The notes beneath the pieces were generated by a model, which ran no database searches, was not told where the DNA came from, and worked only from the letters and a program-made list of their open reading frames with translations. This document shows positions 1-5,415 of a stretch of 6,691 nt of DNA, in pieces (the stretch's first letter is position 1; every line of letters starts with the position of its first letter). Source of the stretch: Spirochaetota bacterium (GTDB lineage Bacteria; Spirochaetota; Spirochaetia; Treponematales; Breznakiellaceae); contig JAEWSV010000124.1 of assembly GCA_023398155.1 (NCBI GenBank), positions 1 through 6,691 of the forward strand, given 5' to 3'. The position numbers were made by a program, and so were the translations under genes.

Positions 1-1
1 G

Positions 2-1660
2 GCTTGGATCAGGGACGGCCTCCGCGAGCGGGCTATCACCCGCGACCTGAAATGGGGCATTCCGGTGCCGAAGGCGGGTTACGAGGACAAGGTCTTTTAC
101 GTGTGGTTCGACGCGCCCATAGGCTACGTCTCCATCGCGGCGAACTACGCTGCGGAGCGCGGAATGGACTGGAAGGCTTTCAACGATTCGTGGTGGAAGA
201 ATCCCGACGGAGTGGATCTCTTCCAGTTCATCGGGAAGGATAATATCCCCTTCCATACGGTCATCTTCCCCTCGAGCCTGCTCGGGACGGGCGAGAAGTG
301 GACGCTCCTCCACCATATGTCGAGCACCGAATACCTCAACTACGAGTCGGGCAAATTCTCCAAGTCCAAGGGCATCGGCGTCTTCGGCACCGACGCGGTC
401 GCTTCCGGAATCCCCGCGGACGTATGGCGTTTCTACGTCTTTTATAACCGGCCGGAGAAGTCCGACGCGCTCTTCACGTGGAAGGATTTCCAGGAGAAGG
501 TGAACGGCGAGCTCATCGGCAACCTCGGTAACCTCGTGAACCGCACTTTGTCCTTCGTTTCCCGCTACTACGAAGGGAAGATCCCCGAGGGGAAGAGCGA
601 CGAAGCCTTCTGGGAAAAGGTACGCGCGTACGAGGCCGACATCGCGGCGAAATTGGACCGCGCGGAACTCCGCGACGCGTTCCGCGCCGCCTTCGAGCTG
701 TCCTCCTTCGCGAACAAGGCCTTCCAGGACGGGGAGCCGTGGAAGGCGCGGAAGGAAAATCCCGCGGCGGCCGCCGCCCTCATACGCGATCTCTGCCACG
801 TGGTCCGCGACCTCGCGGTAATCGTGCATCCGTACCTCCCCGCGAGCGCCGACCGCCTCGCGTCCTTCTTCGGAACGAAGATCGGAGCGGGCGGGCTCGC
901 TTGGGCGGACATCGGAAAGGCGGAAGGTGTGACCGCCGTGACCGCGAGCGAAGTGCTGTTCGCCAAGCTGGAGGACGATTTCGTGGACGAGCTCCGCGAA
1001 CGGTATTCCGGCAGCCAGAAGGAGCGCGCCGAACGCGCGGAGGCCGCCCAGGCCGCCGCTCCGGTCGGAGCGGTTCCCGCGAAGCAGGATGCGGCCGCAA
1101 CGGCCGCGCCGGCCACATCGTCTGCGCCGCAGGCCCTCGCTTCCGCGCCGGCCGCGCCGCTCGAGCCCTCCGACGTCCGCTTCGCGAAGCTCGTGGACCT
1201 CCGCGTAGCCGAGATCGTGAAGATCGAGCGCCACCCGAAGGCCGACAAGCTCTACGTGGAAACCCTCGATATCGCGGGCGAAGAGCGCGTCATCGTTTCC
1301 GGCCTCGTTCCTTACTACAAGGAAGAGGATCTGCTCGGCAAGCGCATCGTCGTGGTCTACAACCTCAAACCGGCCAAGCTCCGCGGGGTGGAGAGCAAGG
1401 GCATGCTCCTCGCCGCGTCCGTGAAAAACGGCGAGAACGAAACGGTCGAGGTCCTCGACGCGGGCTCCGCGCCATCAGGCACGCGCGTCCTCGTCGCGGG
1501 CCAGGACGCGGGAGGGGCTCCCGGCGAGATCGATATCGACACGTTCTTCTCCATGCCGATCCGAGCGACCGGCGGAGCCGTCATGGTGGGAGACGCCGCC
1601 TTGTCCGTCGGGGGGACCGCGCTCCGCACCGAGAAGGTGGTGGACGGCGAGGTCGGCTGA
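2..1660 (+). CDS. metG: Methionyl-tRNA synthetase, C-terminal 552 residues (5' end outside window)
   Basis: Charges tRNA-Met with methionine in the cytoplasm. The reading frame is open from base 2, and the residues before the first in-window GTG (base 65) are typical MetRS sequence (ITRDLKWGIPVP), so the gene is cut by the window edge and does not start at 65. Next come the class I core segment VWFDAPIGY, the KMSKS-loop equivalent KFSKS (353-367), and the helical anticodon-binding domain (about 500-960, with NLGNLVNRT and the conserved GEPW...K...NP). An Ala/Pro-rich linker (about 1034-1171) leads to a Trbp111/EMAPII-like tRNA-binding OB domain (about 1172-1500, with HPKADKLYVE and LRGVESKGMLLAA). 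A tail of about 45 residues after that domain contains EIDIDTFFSMPI. The HIGH motif and the zinc-binding insert would lie upstream of the window. Spirochaete MetRS proteins of about 800 residues would leave roughly 250 missing. The stop TGA (1658-1660) overlaps the next ATG. Identity is very secure. Confidence 0.97.
   Translation, partial: AWIRDGLRERAITRDLKWGIPVPKAGYEDKVFYVWFDAPIGYVSIAANYAAERGMDWKAFNDSWWKNPDGVDLFQFIGKDNIPFHTVIFPSSLLGTGEKWTLLHHMSSTEYLNYESGKFSKSKGIGVFGTDAVASGIPADVWRFYVFYNRPEKSDALFTWKDFQEKVNGELIGNLGNLVNRTLSFVSRYYEGKIPEGKSDEAFWEKVRAYEADIAAKLDRAELRDAFRAAFELSSFANKAFQDGEPWKARKENPAAAAALIRDLCHVVRDLAVIVHPYLPASADRLASFFGTKIGAGGLAWADIGKAEGVTAVTASEVLFAKLEDDFVDELRERYSGSQKERAERAEAAQAAAPVGAVPAKQDAAATAAPATSSAPQALASAPAAPLEPSDVRFAKLVDLRVAEIVKIERHPKADKLYVETLDIAGEERVIVSGLVPYYKEEDLLGKRIVVVYNLKPAKLRGVESKGMLLAASVKNGENETVEVLDAGSAPSGTRVLVAGQDAGGAPGEIDIDTFFSMPIRATGGAVMVGDAALSVGGTALRTEKVVDGEVG
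1034..1171 (+). other. Low-complexity Ala/Pro linker within MetRS
   Basis: This stretch encodes about 46 residues dominated by alanine with some proline and serine, joining the anticodon-binding domain to the tRNA-binding OB domain. It contains GGCC-rich self-complementary DNA, including GCGGCCGC at 1091-1098. Linkers of this kind are expected between the MetRS body and an appended OB domain and are probably flexible. The same base composition leaves a long open frame on the opposite strand, which I regard as a shadow. Confidence 0.8.
1649..1653 (+). promoter_or_regulatory. Ribosome binding site for the FemX-like gene
   Basis: GAGGT lies inside the last codons of metG, 6 nt before the ATG at 1660. 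Together with the TGATG stop/start overlap it supports 1660 as the true start. The frame stays open far upstream, but only as a shadow of metG. It also suggests translational coupling to metG. Confidence 0.7.
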
Positions 1661-2754
1661 TGCCCTCCTCCTTCCACGGCATCTCTCCCACCGACCTGTC
1701 GCGTTGCGACGCGGCGCCGTCCTTCTTGCAATCCGGCTTTTGGGGGAGCTTCAAGGCGCGGTTCGGATGGAACGCCCGGGCCTTCATCGTGGACTGGGGA
1801 GACGGCGGGAAGCTGCCGCTCCTCGTCATCCGGCGGCGGCTCTGGCTGGGCGCGTCCTTCGCCTACGTCCCCTGGGGTCCGACCCTGCCGGATGATTTTC
1901 CCTCGCTCGACGCCGAGCGCAGCGATATGCTCGAATCGTTGGCCATCGCCCTCAAGGAACAGCTTCCCCAGGATACCGCCTTCGTGCGTTTCGATCCGCC
2001 GTGGGCTTCCTTCGGCGAGGAAGCGGAGGCTCCCGCTATCCTCGGCAGTTTCCGCAGGGCCGGCGCCGACGTCCAACCCCCCGATACCGTAATAATCGAC
2101 CTGGCGCAGAGCGAAGAAGCCCTGCTCGCGGGAATGAAGAGCAAGTGGCGCTACAACGTCCGCCTCGCGGAAAAGAAGGGCGTCGCGGTCCGTCGCCTTG
2201 ACGCGGGCGGCCTGGATACTTTCTACGCGCTCTACGAGGAGACCGCGAAGCGGGATCGCATCGCCATCCACGGGAAGGATTACTATGCGGCGCTCTTCTC
2301 CCACGCCGCGGAGTACAAGGGCGGACAGCAGGACCTCCGGCTCTACGTCGCCGAGCATGCCGGAAGGCCGATCGCCGCGGTCATGACCCTTTTCCGCGGC
2401 GAAGAGGCCACCTACCTCTACGGCGCTTCCGCGGACTCGGACCGGAACCTCATGCCCGCGTACGCGCTCCAGTGGCGCTCGATGCGCGACGCCCGCGAAG
2501 CCGGTTGTATCCGGTACGACTTGTTCGGCATACCTCCTAATCCGGATCCCGGCCACCCGATGGTCGGGCTGTACCGCTTCAAGAGCGGTTTCGGCGGACG
2601 GATCGTGCACCGGAGCGGCAGCTGGGATTATGCCTACCGCCTTCCTTCCACCGCGGCCTTCCGCATGGCCGAAGCTGTGCGAAAGGCGCTCCGCAGCGCG
2701 CGAAAGGCGCGCCGAAAAGGGCGGGGTACCGGCGACGGTCCCGACGAGCGTTGA
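1660..2754 (+). CDS. FemAB/FemX-family peptidoglycan bridge aminoacyltransferase (probable)
   Basis: A 364-residue protein of the FemA/FemB/FemX/MurM family. Members transfer an amino acid from aminoacyl-tRNA to the position-3 diamino acid of lipid II or the stem peptide, at the cytoplasmic face of the membrane. Visible family landmarks are FLQSGFWGSFK (residues 22-32), YVPWGP, FVRFDPPW, MKSKWRYNVRLAEKKGV (159-175), LYGASA followed by RNLMPAYALQW, YDLFGIPP (286-293) and HPMVGLYRFKSGFGG (299-313). These cover two GNAT-like folds without the long coiled-coil arm of Staphylococcus FemA. There is no signal peptide. The C terminus (341-355) is strongly basic. The start overlaps the metG stop by one base and has a GAGGT site. 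Spirochaete murein is known to carry ornithine with an attached glycine, so glycyl transfer is a reasonable guess, but the donor amino acid cannot be read from sequence. The family call is very secure and the exact substrate is inference. Confidence 0.93.
   Translation: MPSSFHGISPTDLSRCDAAPSFLQSGFWGSFKARFGWNARAFIVDWGDGGKLPLLVIRRRLWLGASFAYVPWGPTLPDDFPSLDAERSDMLESLAIALKEQLPQDTAFVRFDPPWASFGEEAEAPAILGSFRRAGADVQPPDTVIIDLAQSEEALLAGMKSKWRYNVRLAEKKGVAVRRLDAGGLDTFYALYEETAKRDRIAIHGKDYYAALFSHAAEYKGGQQDLRLYVAEHAGRPIAAVMTLFRGEEATYLYGASADSDRNLMPAYALQWRSMRDAREAGCIRYDLFGIPPNPDPGHPMVGLYRFKSGFGGRIVHRSGSWDYAYRLPSTAAFRMAEAVRKALRSARKARRKGRGTGDGPDER
2679..2710 (+). repeat. 11-bp direct repeat, 21-bp period, in the basic tail of the FemX-like gene
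   Basis: GCGAAAGGCGC occurs at 2679-2689 and again at 2700-2710, exactly 21 bases (seven codons) apart. In protein this gives RKALRSA followed by RKARRKG, both in the Lys/Arg-rich C terminus. A small in-frame duplication is one explanation. Codon bias in an Arg/Lys/Ala-rich stretch is another. Confidence 0.6.
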
Positions 2755-2779
2755 TCCTTTTTGCGTAAATCGATATATT
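2751..2779 (+). promoter_or_regulatory. Candidate sigma-70-type promoter for the RNase Z gene, possibly leaderless
   Basis: TTGATC (2751-2756, overlapping the FemX stop codon) matches the -35 consensus at four of six positions. TATATT (2774-2779) matches the -10 consensus at five of six, and the spacing is 17 bp. The 33-bp spacer is conspicuously AT-rich against the surrounding DNA. Transcription would begin about 6-8 bases after the -10 box, at or within a base or two of the ATG at 2788. There is no purine-rich Shine-Dalgarno sequence in front of that ATG, which fits a leaderless start. The call rests on sequence match only. Confidence 0.45.
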
Positions 2780-2787
2780 GACTCGAT

Positions 2788-3717
2788 ATGAACCTCGAAG
2801 CCTTCATCCTCGGCTGCGGCGGCATGATGCCCCTGCCGAATCGTCATCTCACCTCCGTACTCCTCAGGAGAGAAGGGGAACTTTTCCTCTTCGACGGCGG
2901 CGAGGGTACGCAAGTATCCTTACGCAAGCTCAATCTCCGATGGAAGAAAATATCCGCGATCTTCGTCAGCCATACGCATGCCGACCACGTCACGGGCCTC
3001 CCCGGCATACTCATGCTTTCCTCGCAGGTGGACCGCGACGACCCGCTGACCATCATCGGTCCTCCACGGATCGCCGAGTACATCGAGGCGAGCCGCCGGG
3101 TCCTCGACATGTACATCAACTACGAAATCATCGTGAAGGAGATCGCGGAGCCGGGCGTCGTGTACGAGGGCGACGGTTTCCACGTCCGCGCCTTCCCGCT
3201 CCGCCATACGAAGCCCTGCATGGGCTACGCCTTCGAAGAAGACGCTCGGCCGGGGGCCTTCCATCCCGAAAAGGCCGACGCGCTCAACGTACCGCGCGGG
3301 CCCCTTTGGGCCAAACTCCAGGCGGGCGAGACCGTGACTTCCCGCGACGGGACGGAAGTCCGTCCCGAGCAGGTGCTCGGCGAGGCGCGGTCCGGACGGA
3401 AATTCTCCTACGTGACCGATACGCTCGCTTTTCCGGAAATCTCCGCCGAGGTGGCGGATTCCGACTTCTTCGTCTGCGAAGGCATGTTCGAGCGTGAACT
3501 CGAAGAGAGCGCGAAGGAAAAGAAGCACATGACGGCGGAGCAGGCCGCGCGCATCGCGGCGGCCGCGGGCGGGGTCAAGAAGCTCGCCCTCATCCACTAC
3601 AGTCCACGCTACACCGAGCACAACCTCAAGCAACTCCTCAAGGAAGCCCAGGCCGTCTTCCCGGAATCGGTCCTATCGCGCGACCGCGCAGTGTTCCCGA
3701 TTAACTACGTCGACTAG
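2788..3717 (+). CDS. rnz: Ribonuclease Z (tRNase Z short form), tRNA 3' processing endonuclease
   Basis: A 309-residue metallo-beta-lactamase-fold nuclease that cuts the 3' trailer from tRNA precursors in the cytoplasm. All expected zinc ligands are visible: H62, H64, D66 and H67 in SHTHADH, H140 in LRHTKPCMGY, D211 in YVTDT and H270 in LIHYSPRY. H247 (KKHMT) matches the catalytic His of the family. FDGGEGTQ (35-42) and the GP-containing arm region with VPRGPLWAKLQAGE are also diagnostic of RNase Z rather than a generic hydrolase. The N terminus, MNLEAFILGCGGMMP, matches the usual family start, so ATG 2788 is preferred over ATG 2824 even though no Shine-Dalgarno sequence precedes it. Length is normal for the short (ElaC/RNase BN) form. 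The stop overlaps the AGGAG site of the downstream ABC gene, so co-transcription is likely. The His-box residues Thr63 and Ala65 differ from the common HLHGDH but are not metal ligands. Confidence 0.96.
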   Translation: MNLEAFILGCGGMMPLPNRHLTSVLLRREGELFLFDGGEGTQVSLRKLNLRWKKISAIFVSHTHADHVTGLPGILMLSSQVDRDDPLTIIGPPRIAEYIEASRRVLDMYINYEIIVKEIAEPGVVYEGDGFHVRAFPLRHTKPCMGYAFEEDARPGAFHPEKADALNVPRGPLWAKLQAGETVTSRDGTEVRPEQVLGEARSGRKFSYVTDTLAFPEISAEVADSDFFVCEGMFERELEESAKEKKHMTAEQAARIAAAAGGVKKLALIHYSPRYTEHNLKQLLKEAQAVFPESVLSRDRAVFPINYVD

Positions 3718-3720
3718 GAG
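3716..3720 (+). promoter_or_regulatory. Ribosome binding site for the ABC ATPase gene
   Basis: AGGAG overlaps the TAG stop of rnz and lies 5 nt before the ATG at 3726. It fixes the start and argues that rnz and the ABC genes share a transcript. Confidence 0.8.
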
Positions 3721-3725
3721 TCCCG

Positions 3726-4682
3726 ATGATCAAAGCGGTGGCCCTCTCCAAACGGTACGGGAGCTTCGAGGCCGTCCACGACGTGTCCTTCACCGCTGAA
3801 AGCGGCCAGGTGCTCGGCTTGCTCGGCCCAAACGGGGCCGGCAAGACGACCGTCCTGAAGGTCCTCACCTGCTTCCATTTTCCTTCCGCGGGCGAGGCGA
3901 AGGTGGACGGCATCTCCGTCCTGGAAGATCCCGTGGAGGTGAAGAAGCGGGTCGGGTACCTTCCCGAGAATGCCCCCCTGTACGGGGACCTCACCGTAGA
4001 CGAATACCTCGCGTTCGTAGCCGACGCCCGCCTCATGGATAAATCGACGAGGGCGGGTCGCATAGACCGGGTCTTGGGCGAGTGCGGACTCTCCGGCGTG
4101 CGGTCCCGCCGCATAGAAACCCTGTCCAAAGGGTACCGCCAGCGGGTCGGCCTGGCCCAAGCCATCGTCCACGATCCTTCCGTACTGATCCTCGACGAGC
4201 CGACTTCGGGCCTCGATCCGAACCAGATCCTGGAAATACGCGAACTCGTCCGCCGACTCGGTGAGAGCAAGACGGTCATCCTCTCGACGCACATACTCCA
4301 GGAAGTCGAGGCGGTCTGCTCGCGGGTCCTCATCCTCAACGAAGGCCGCATAGCCGCGCAAGGAAGGCCTGAAGAGATCGCCGCCACGCTCAAGGGAGGC
4401 GAGTCCTGGGACCTGACCCTCCTCGGCGCGGACGGCCGGACCGTGGCCGAGAAGCTCAAAGCCCTGGGCGGCCTCGTCTCGGCCTCCGAACCGGCGGCGG
4501 ATGCGGACGGCACGGTGTCGGTGACCCTCTCCTTCGGCTCATCAGCGGCGTCGGTCGCCGCGGGCGAGCGCATATTCGATTGGGCGGTCGCCTCCTCCAT
4601 AAAAATAGTCGCTTTGGGCCGGCGCCGCGTGAGCCTGGAGGACATTTTCGTTAAGCTCACCCACGAGGGAGACCATCTATGA
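3726..4682 (+). CDS. ABC transporter ATP-binding protein, GldA-like
   Basis: A 318-residue cytoplasmic ATPase that should power the permease encoded next. The nucleotide-binding domain occupies about residues 1-220: Walker A GPNGAGKT (34-41), Q-loop region GYLPENAPLY (77-86), signature LSKGYRQRVGLAQA (133-146), Walker B LILDEPTSGLDP (154-165) and the H-loop His189 (STHIL). The usual Q-loop glutamine position reads Glu81, and the signature reads LSKGY instead of LSGGQ. Both are typical of the GldA/ABC-2 export subfamily as I know it. The C-terminal 90 or so residues form the small accessory domain seen in such ATPases, ending in VSLEDIFVKLT. It starts 8 bp after rnz and overlaps the permease start by 4 bp (ATGA), so the two are probably translationally coupled. 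The substrate is unknown. The family call is secure; a role in gliding should not be assumed from the name. Confidence 0.93.
   Translation: MIKAVALSKRYGSFEAVHDVSFTAESGQVLGLLGPNGAGKTTVLKVLTCFHFPSAGEAKVDGISVLEDPVEVKKRVGYLPENAPLYGDLTVDEYLAFVADARLMDKSTRAGRIDRVLGECGLSGVRSRRIETLSKGYRQRVGLAQAIVHDPSVLILDEPTSGLDPNQILEIRELVRRLGESKTVILSTHILQEVEAVCSRVLILNEGRIAAQGRPEEIAATLKGGESWDLTLLGADGRTVAEKLKALGGLVSASEPAADADGTVSVTLSFGSSAASVAAGERIFDWAVASSIKIVALGRRRVSLEDIFVKLTHEGDHL
4665..4670 (+). promoter_or_regulatory. Ribosome binding site for the ABC permease gene
   Basis: GAGGGA ends 8 nt before the ATG at 4679, inside the 3' end of the ATPase gene. It supports the ATGA-overlap start. Confidence 0.65.
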
Positions 4683-5413
4683 AAGCGCACGCGGCGCGCG
4701 CCGTCGCACTCGCGCGCAAAGAATTCCGCTCCGCCTACCTATCGCCGGCGACATACGTCGCGATCATCTTCTTTCTCCTCTTCACCTCGATTTGGTTGTT
4801 TTACGTCCAGCGCTTTTTCTCCCTCGATTCGGCGACCCTCCGCCCCTATTTTGCCGTCTTCCCCATCGCCTTCACGATCGTGATTCCTGCGCTCAATATG
4901 CGGAGCTGGGCCGAGGAGCGCAGGCTCGGCACCGCGGAGCTCCTCCTAACCATGCCCTTCTCGGAAGGAGAACTCGTACTCGGCAAATTCTTCGCCTCTT
5001 TCACGGTGCTCCTGGTCGCGCTCGCGCTCACGGTCCCCCTCCCGCTCTCGTTGTCCTCCTTCGGTGATTTCGATACCGGAGCGATCGTGGGGGAATACCT
5101 GGGCGCCTGTCTCCTCGGCGCGGCGGCGACCGCCCTCGGCCAGTTCCTCTCGTCGCTCGCGAAGAACCAGGCCAGCGCATTCCTCGGCGGAGTGGCGATC
5201 CTGCTCGCGGCGACTCTGGCCAATCGCGTCACCGCGGTCCTCGATCTCCCGCGCTTCGCGGCGGATACGATCAACTACTTGTCGCTCGCTTTCCACTTCG
5301 AAAGTTTCGCCAAGGGCGTCGTCGACAGCCGCGACCTCGCGTACTTCCTGCTTTTTACCGGCCTCTTCCTTTATTTGAACACCCGCGTTTTACTGTTCAG
5401 GAAATGGAGCTAG
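4679..5413 (+). CDS. ABC-2 type permease, GldF-like
   Basis: A 244-residue integral membrane protein, the expected partner of the upstream ATPase in the cytoplasmic membrane. I see six hydrophobic segments at about residues 23-43, 57-74, 102-124, 135-160, 167-184 and 219-236, with no signal peptide other than the first helix. The first cytoplasmic loop carries the family hallmark: MRSWAEERRLGT (74-85), ELLLTMP, then ELVLGKFF (98-105). This is the ABC-2/GldF pattern of an EE..GT..LL..P loop contacting the ATPase. The C-terminal stretch YLSLAFHFESFAKGV followed by SRDLAYF also follows the GldF pattern. The start overlaps the ATPase stop (ATGA) and the stop lies 2 bp before the next gene. Such a small permease is likely to dimerise or to work with the downstream auxiliary protein. 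Substrate unknown. Confidence 0.92.
   Translation: MKAHAARAVALARKEFRSAYLSPATYVAIIFFLLFTSIWLFYVQRFFSLDSATLRPYFAVFPIAFTIVIPALNMRSWAEERRLGTAELLLTMPFSEGELVLGKFFASFTVLLVALALTVPLPLSLSSFGDFDTGAIVGEYLGACLLGAAATALGQFLSSLAKNQASAFLGGVAILLAATLANRVTAVLDLPRFAADTINYLSLAFHFESFAKGVVDSRDLAYFLLFTGLFLYLNTRVLLFRKWS
5406..5409 (+). promoter_or_regulatory. Ribosome binding site for the GldG-like gene
   Basis: GGAG at the end of the permease gene lies 6 nt before the ATG at 5416. It identifies that ATG as the start of the partial last gene. Confidence 0.7.
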
Positions 5414-5415
5414 CG

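Noticed and set aside
65..67. GTG at 65 as the start of a complete metG
   Set aside because: The frame is open upstream to the window edge and encodes conserved MetRS residues, so the gene is simply truncated by the window.
1085..1125. GGCC-rich self-complementary stretch as a regulatory hairpin or recombination site
   Set aside because: It falls in the Ala/Pro linker of MetRS, where runs of GCC/GCG codons create such palindromes without any function needed.
739..1659. Possible N-terminal extension of the FemX-like protein back to base 739
   Set aside because: That part is a shadow of metG with Arg/Gly-rich sequence. The ATG at 1660 has a Shine-Dalgarno site and the protein then has normal family length.
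2740..2763. Rho-independent terminator between femX and rnz
   Set aside because: There is a run of five T at 2758-2762, but I could find no convincing GC-rich stem immediately before it.
1357..2913. A 518-codon open frame on the minus strand across the end of metG, all of femX and the start of rnz
   Set aside because: It is antisense to three well-supported genes, crosses their boundaries and resembles no family. Long antisense frames are expected in GC-rich DNA with strong third-position bias.
3701..4690. A 329-codon minus-strand open frame opposite the ABC ATPase
   Set aside because: It mirrors the ATPase gene almost exactly, is rich in Arg/Ser/Thr as expected for a reversed GC-rich gene, and has no recognisable motif.
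5064..5378. Small plus-strand open frame inside the permease gene
   Set aside because: It lies in another frame of a well-supported membrane protein gene and encodes Ser/Arg-rich sequence without motifs.
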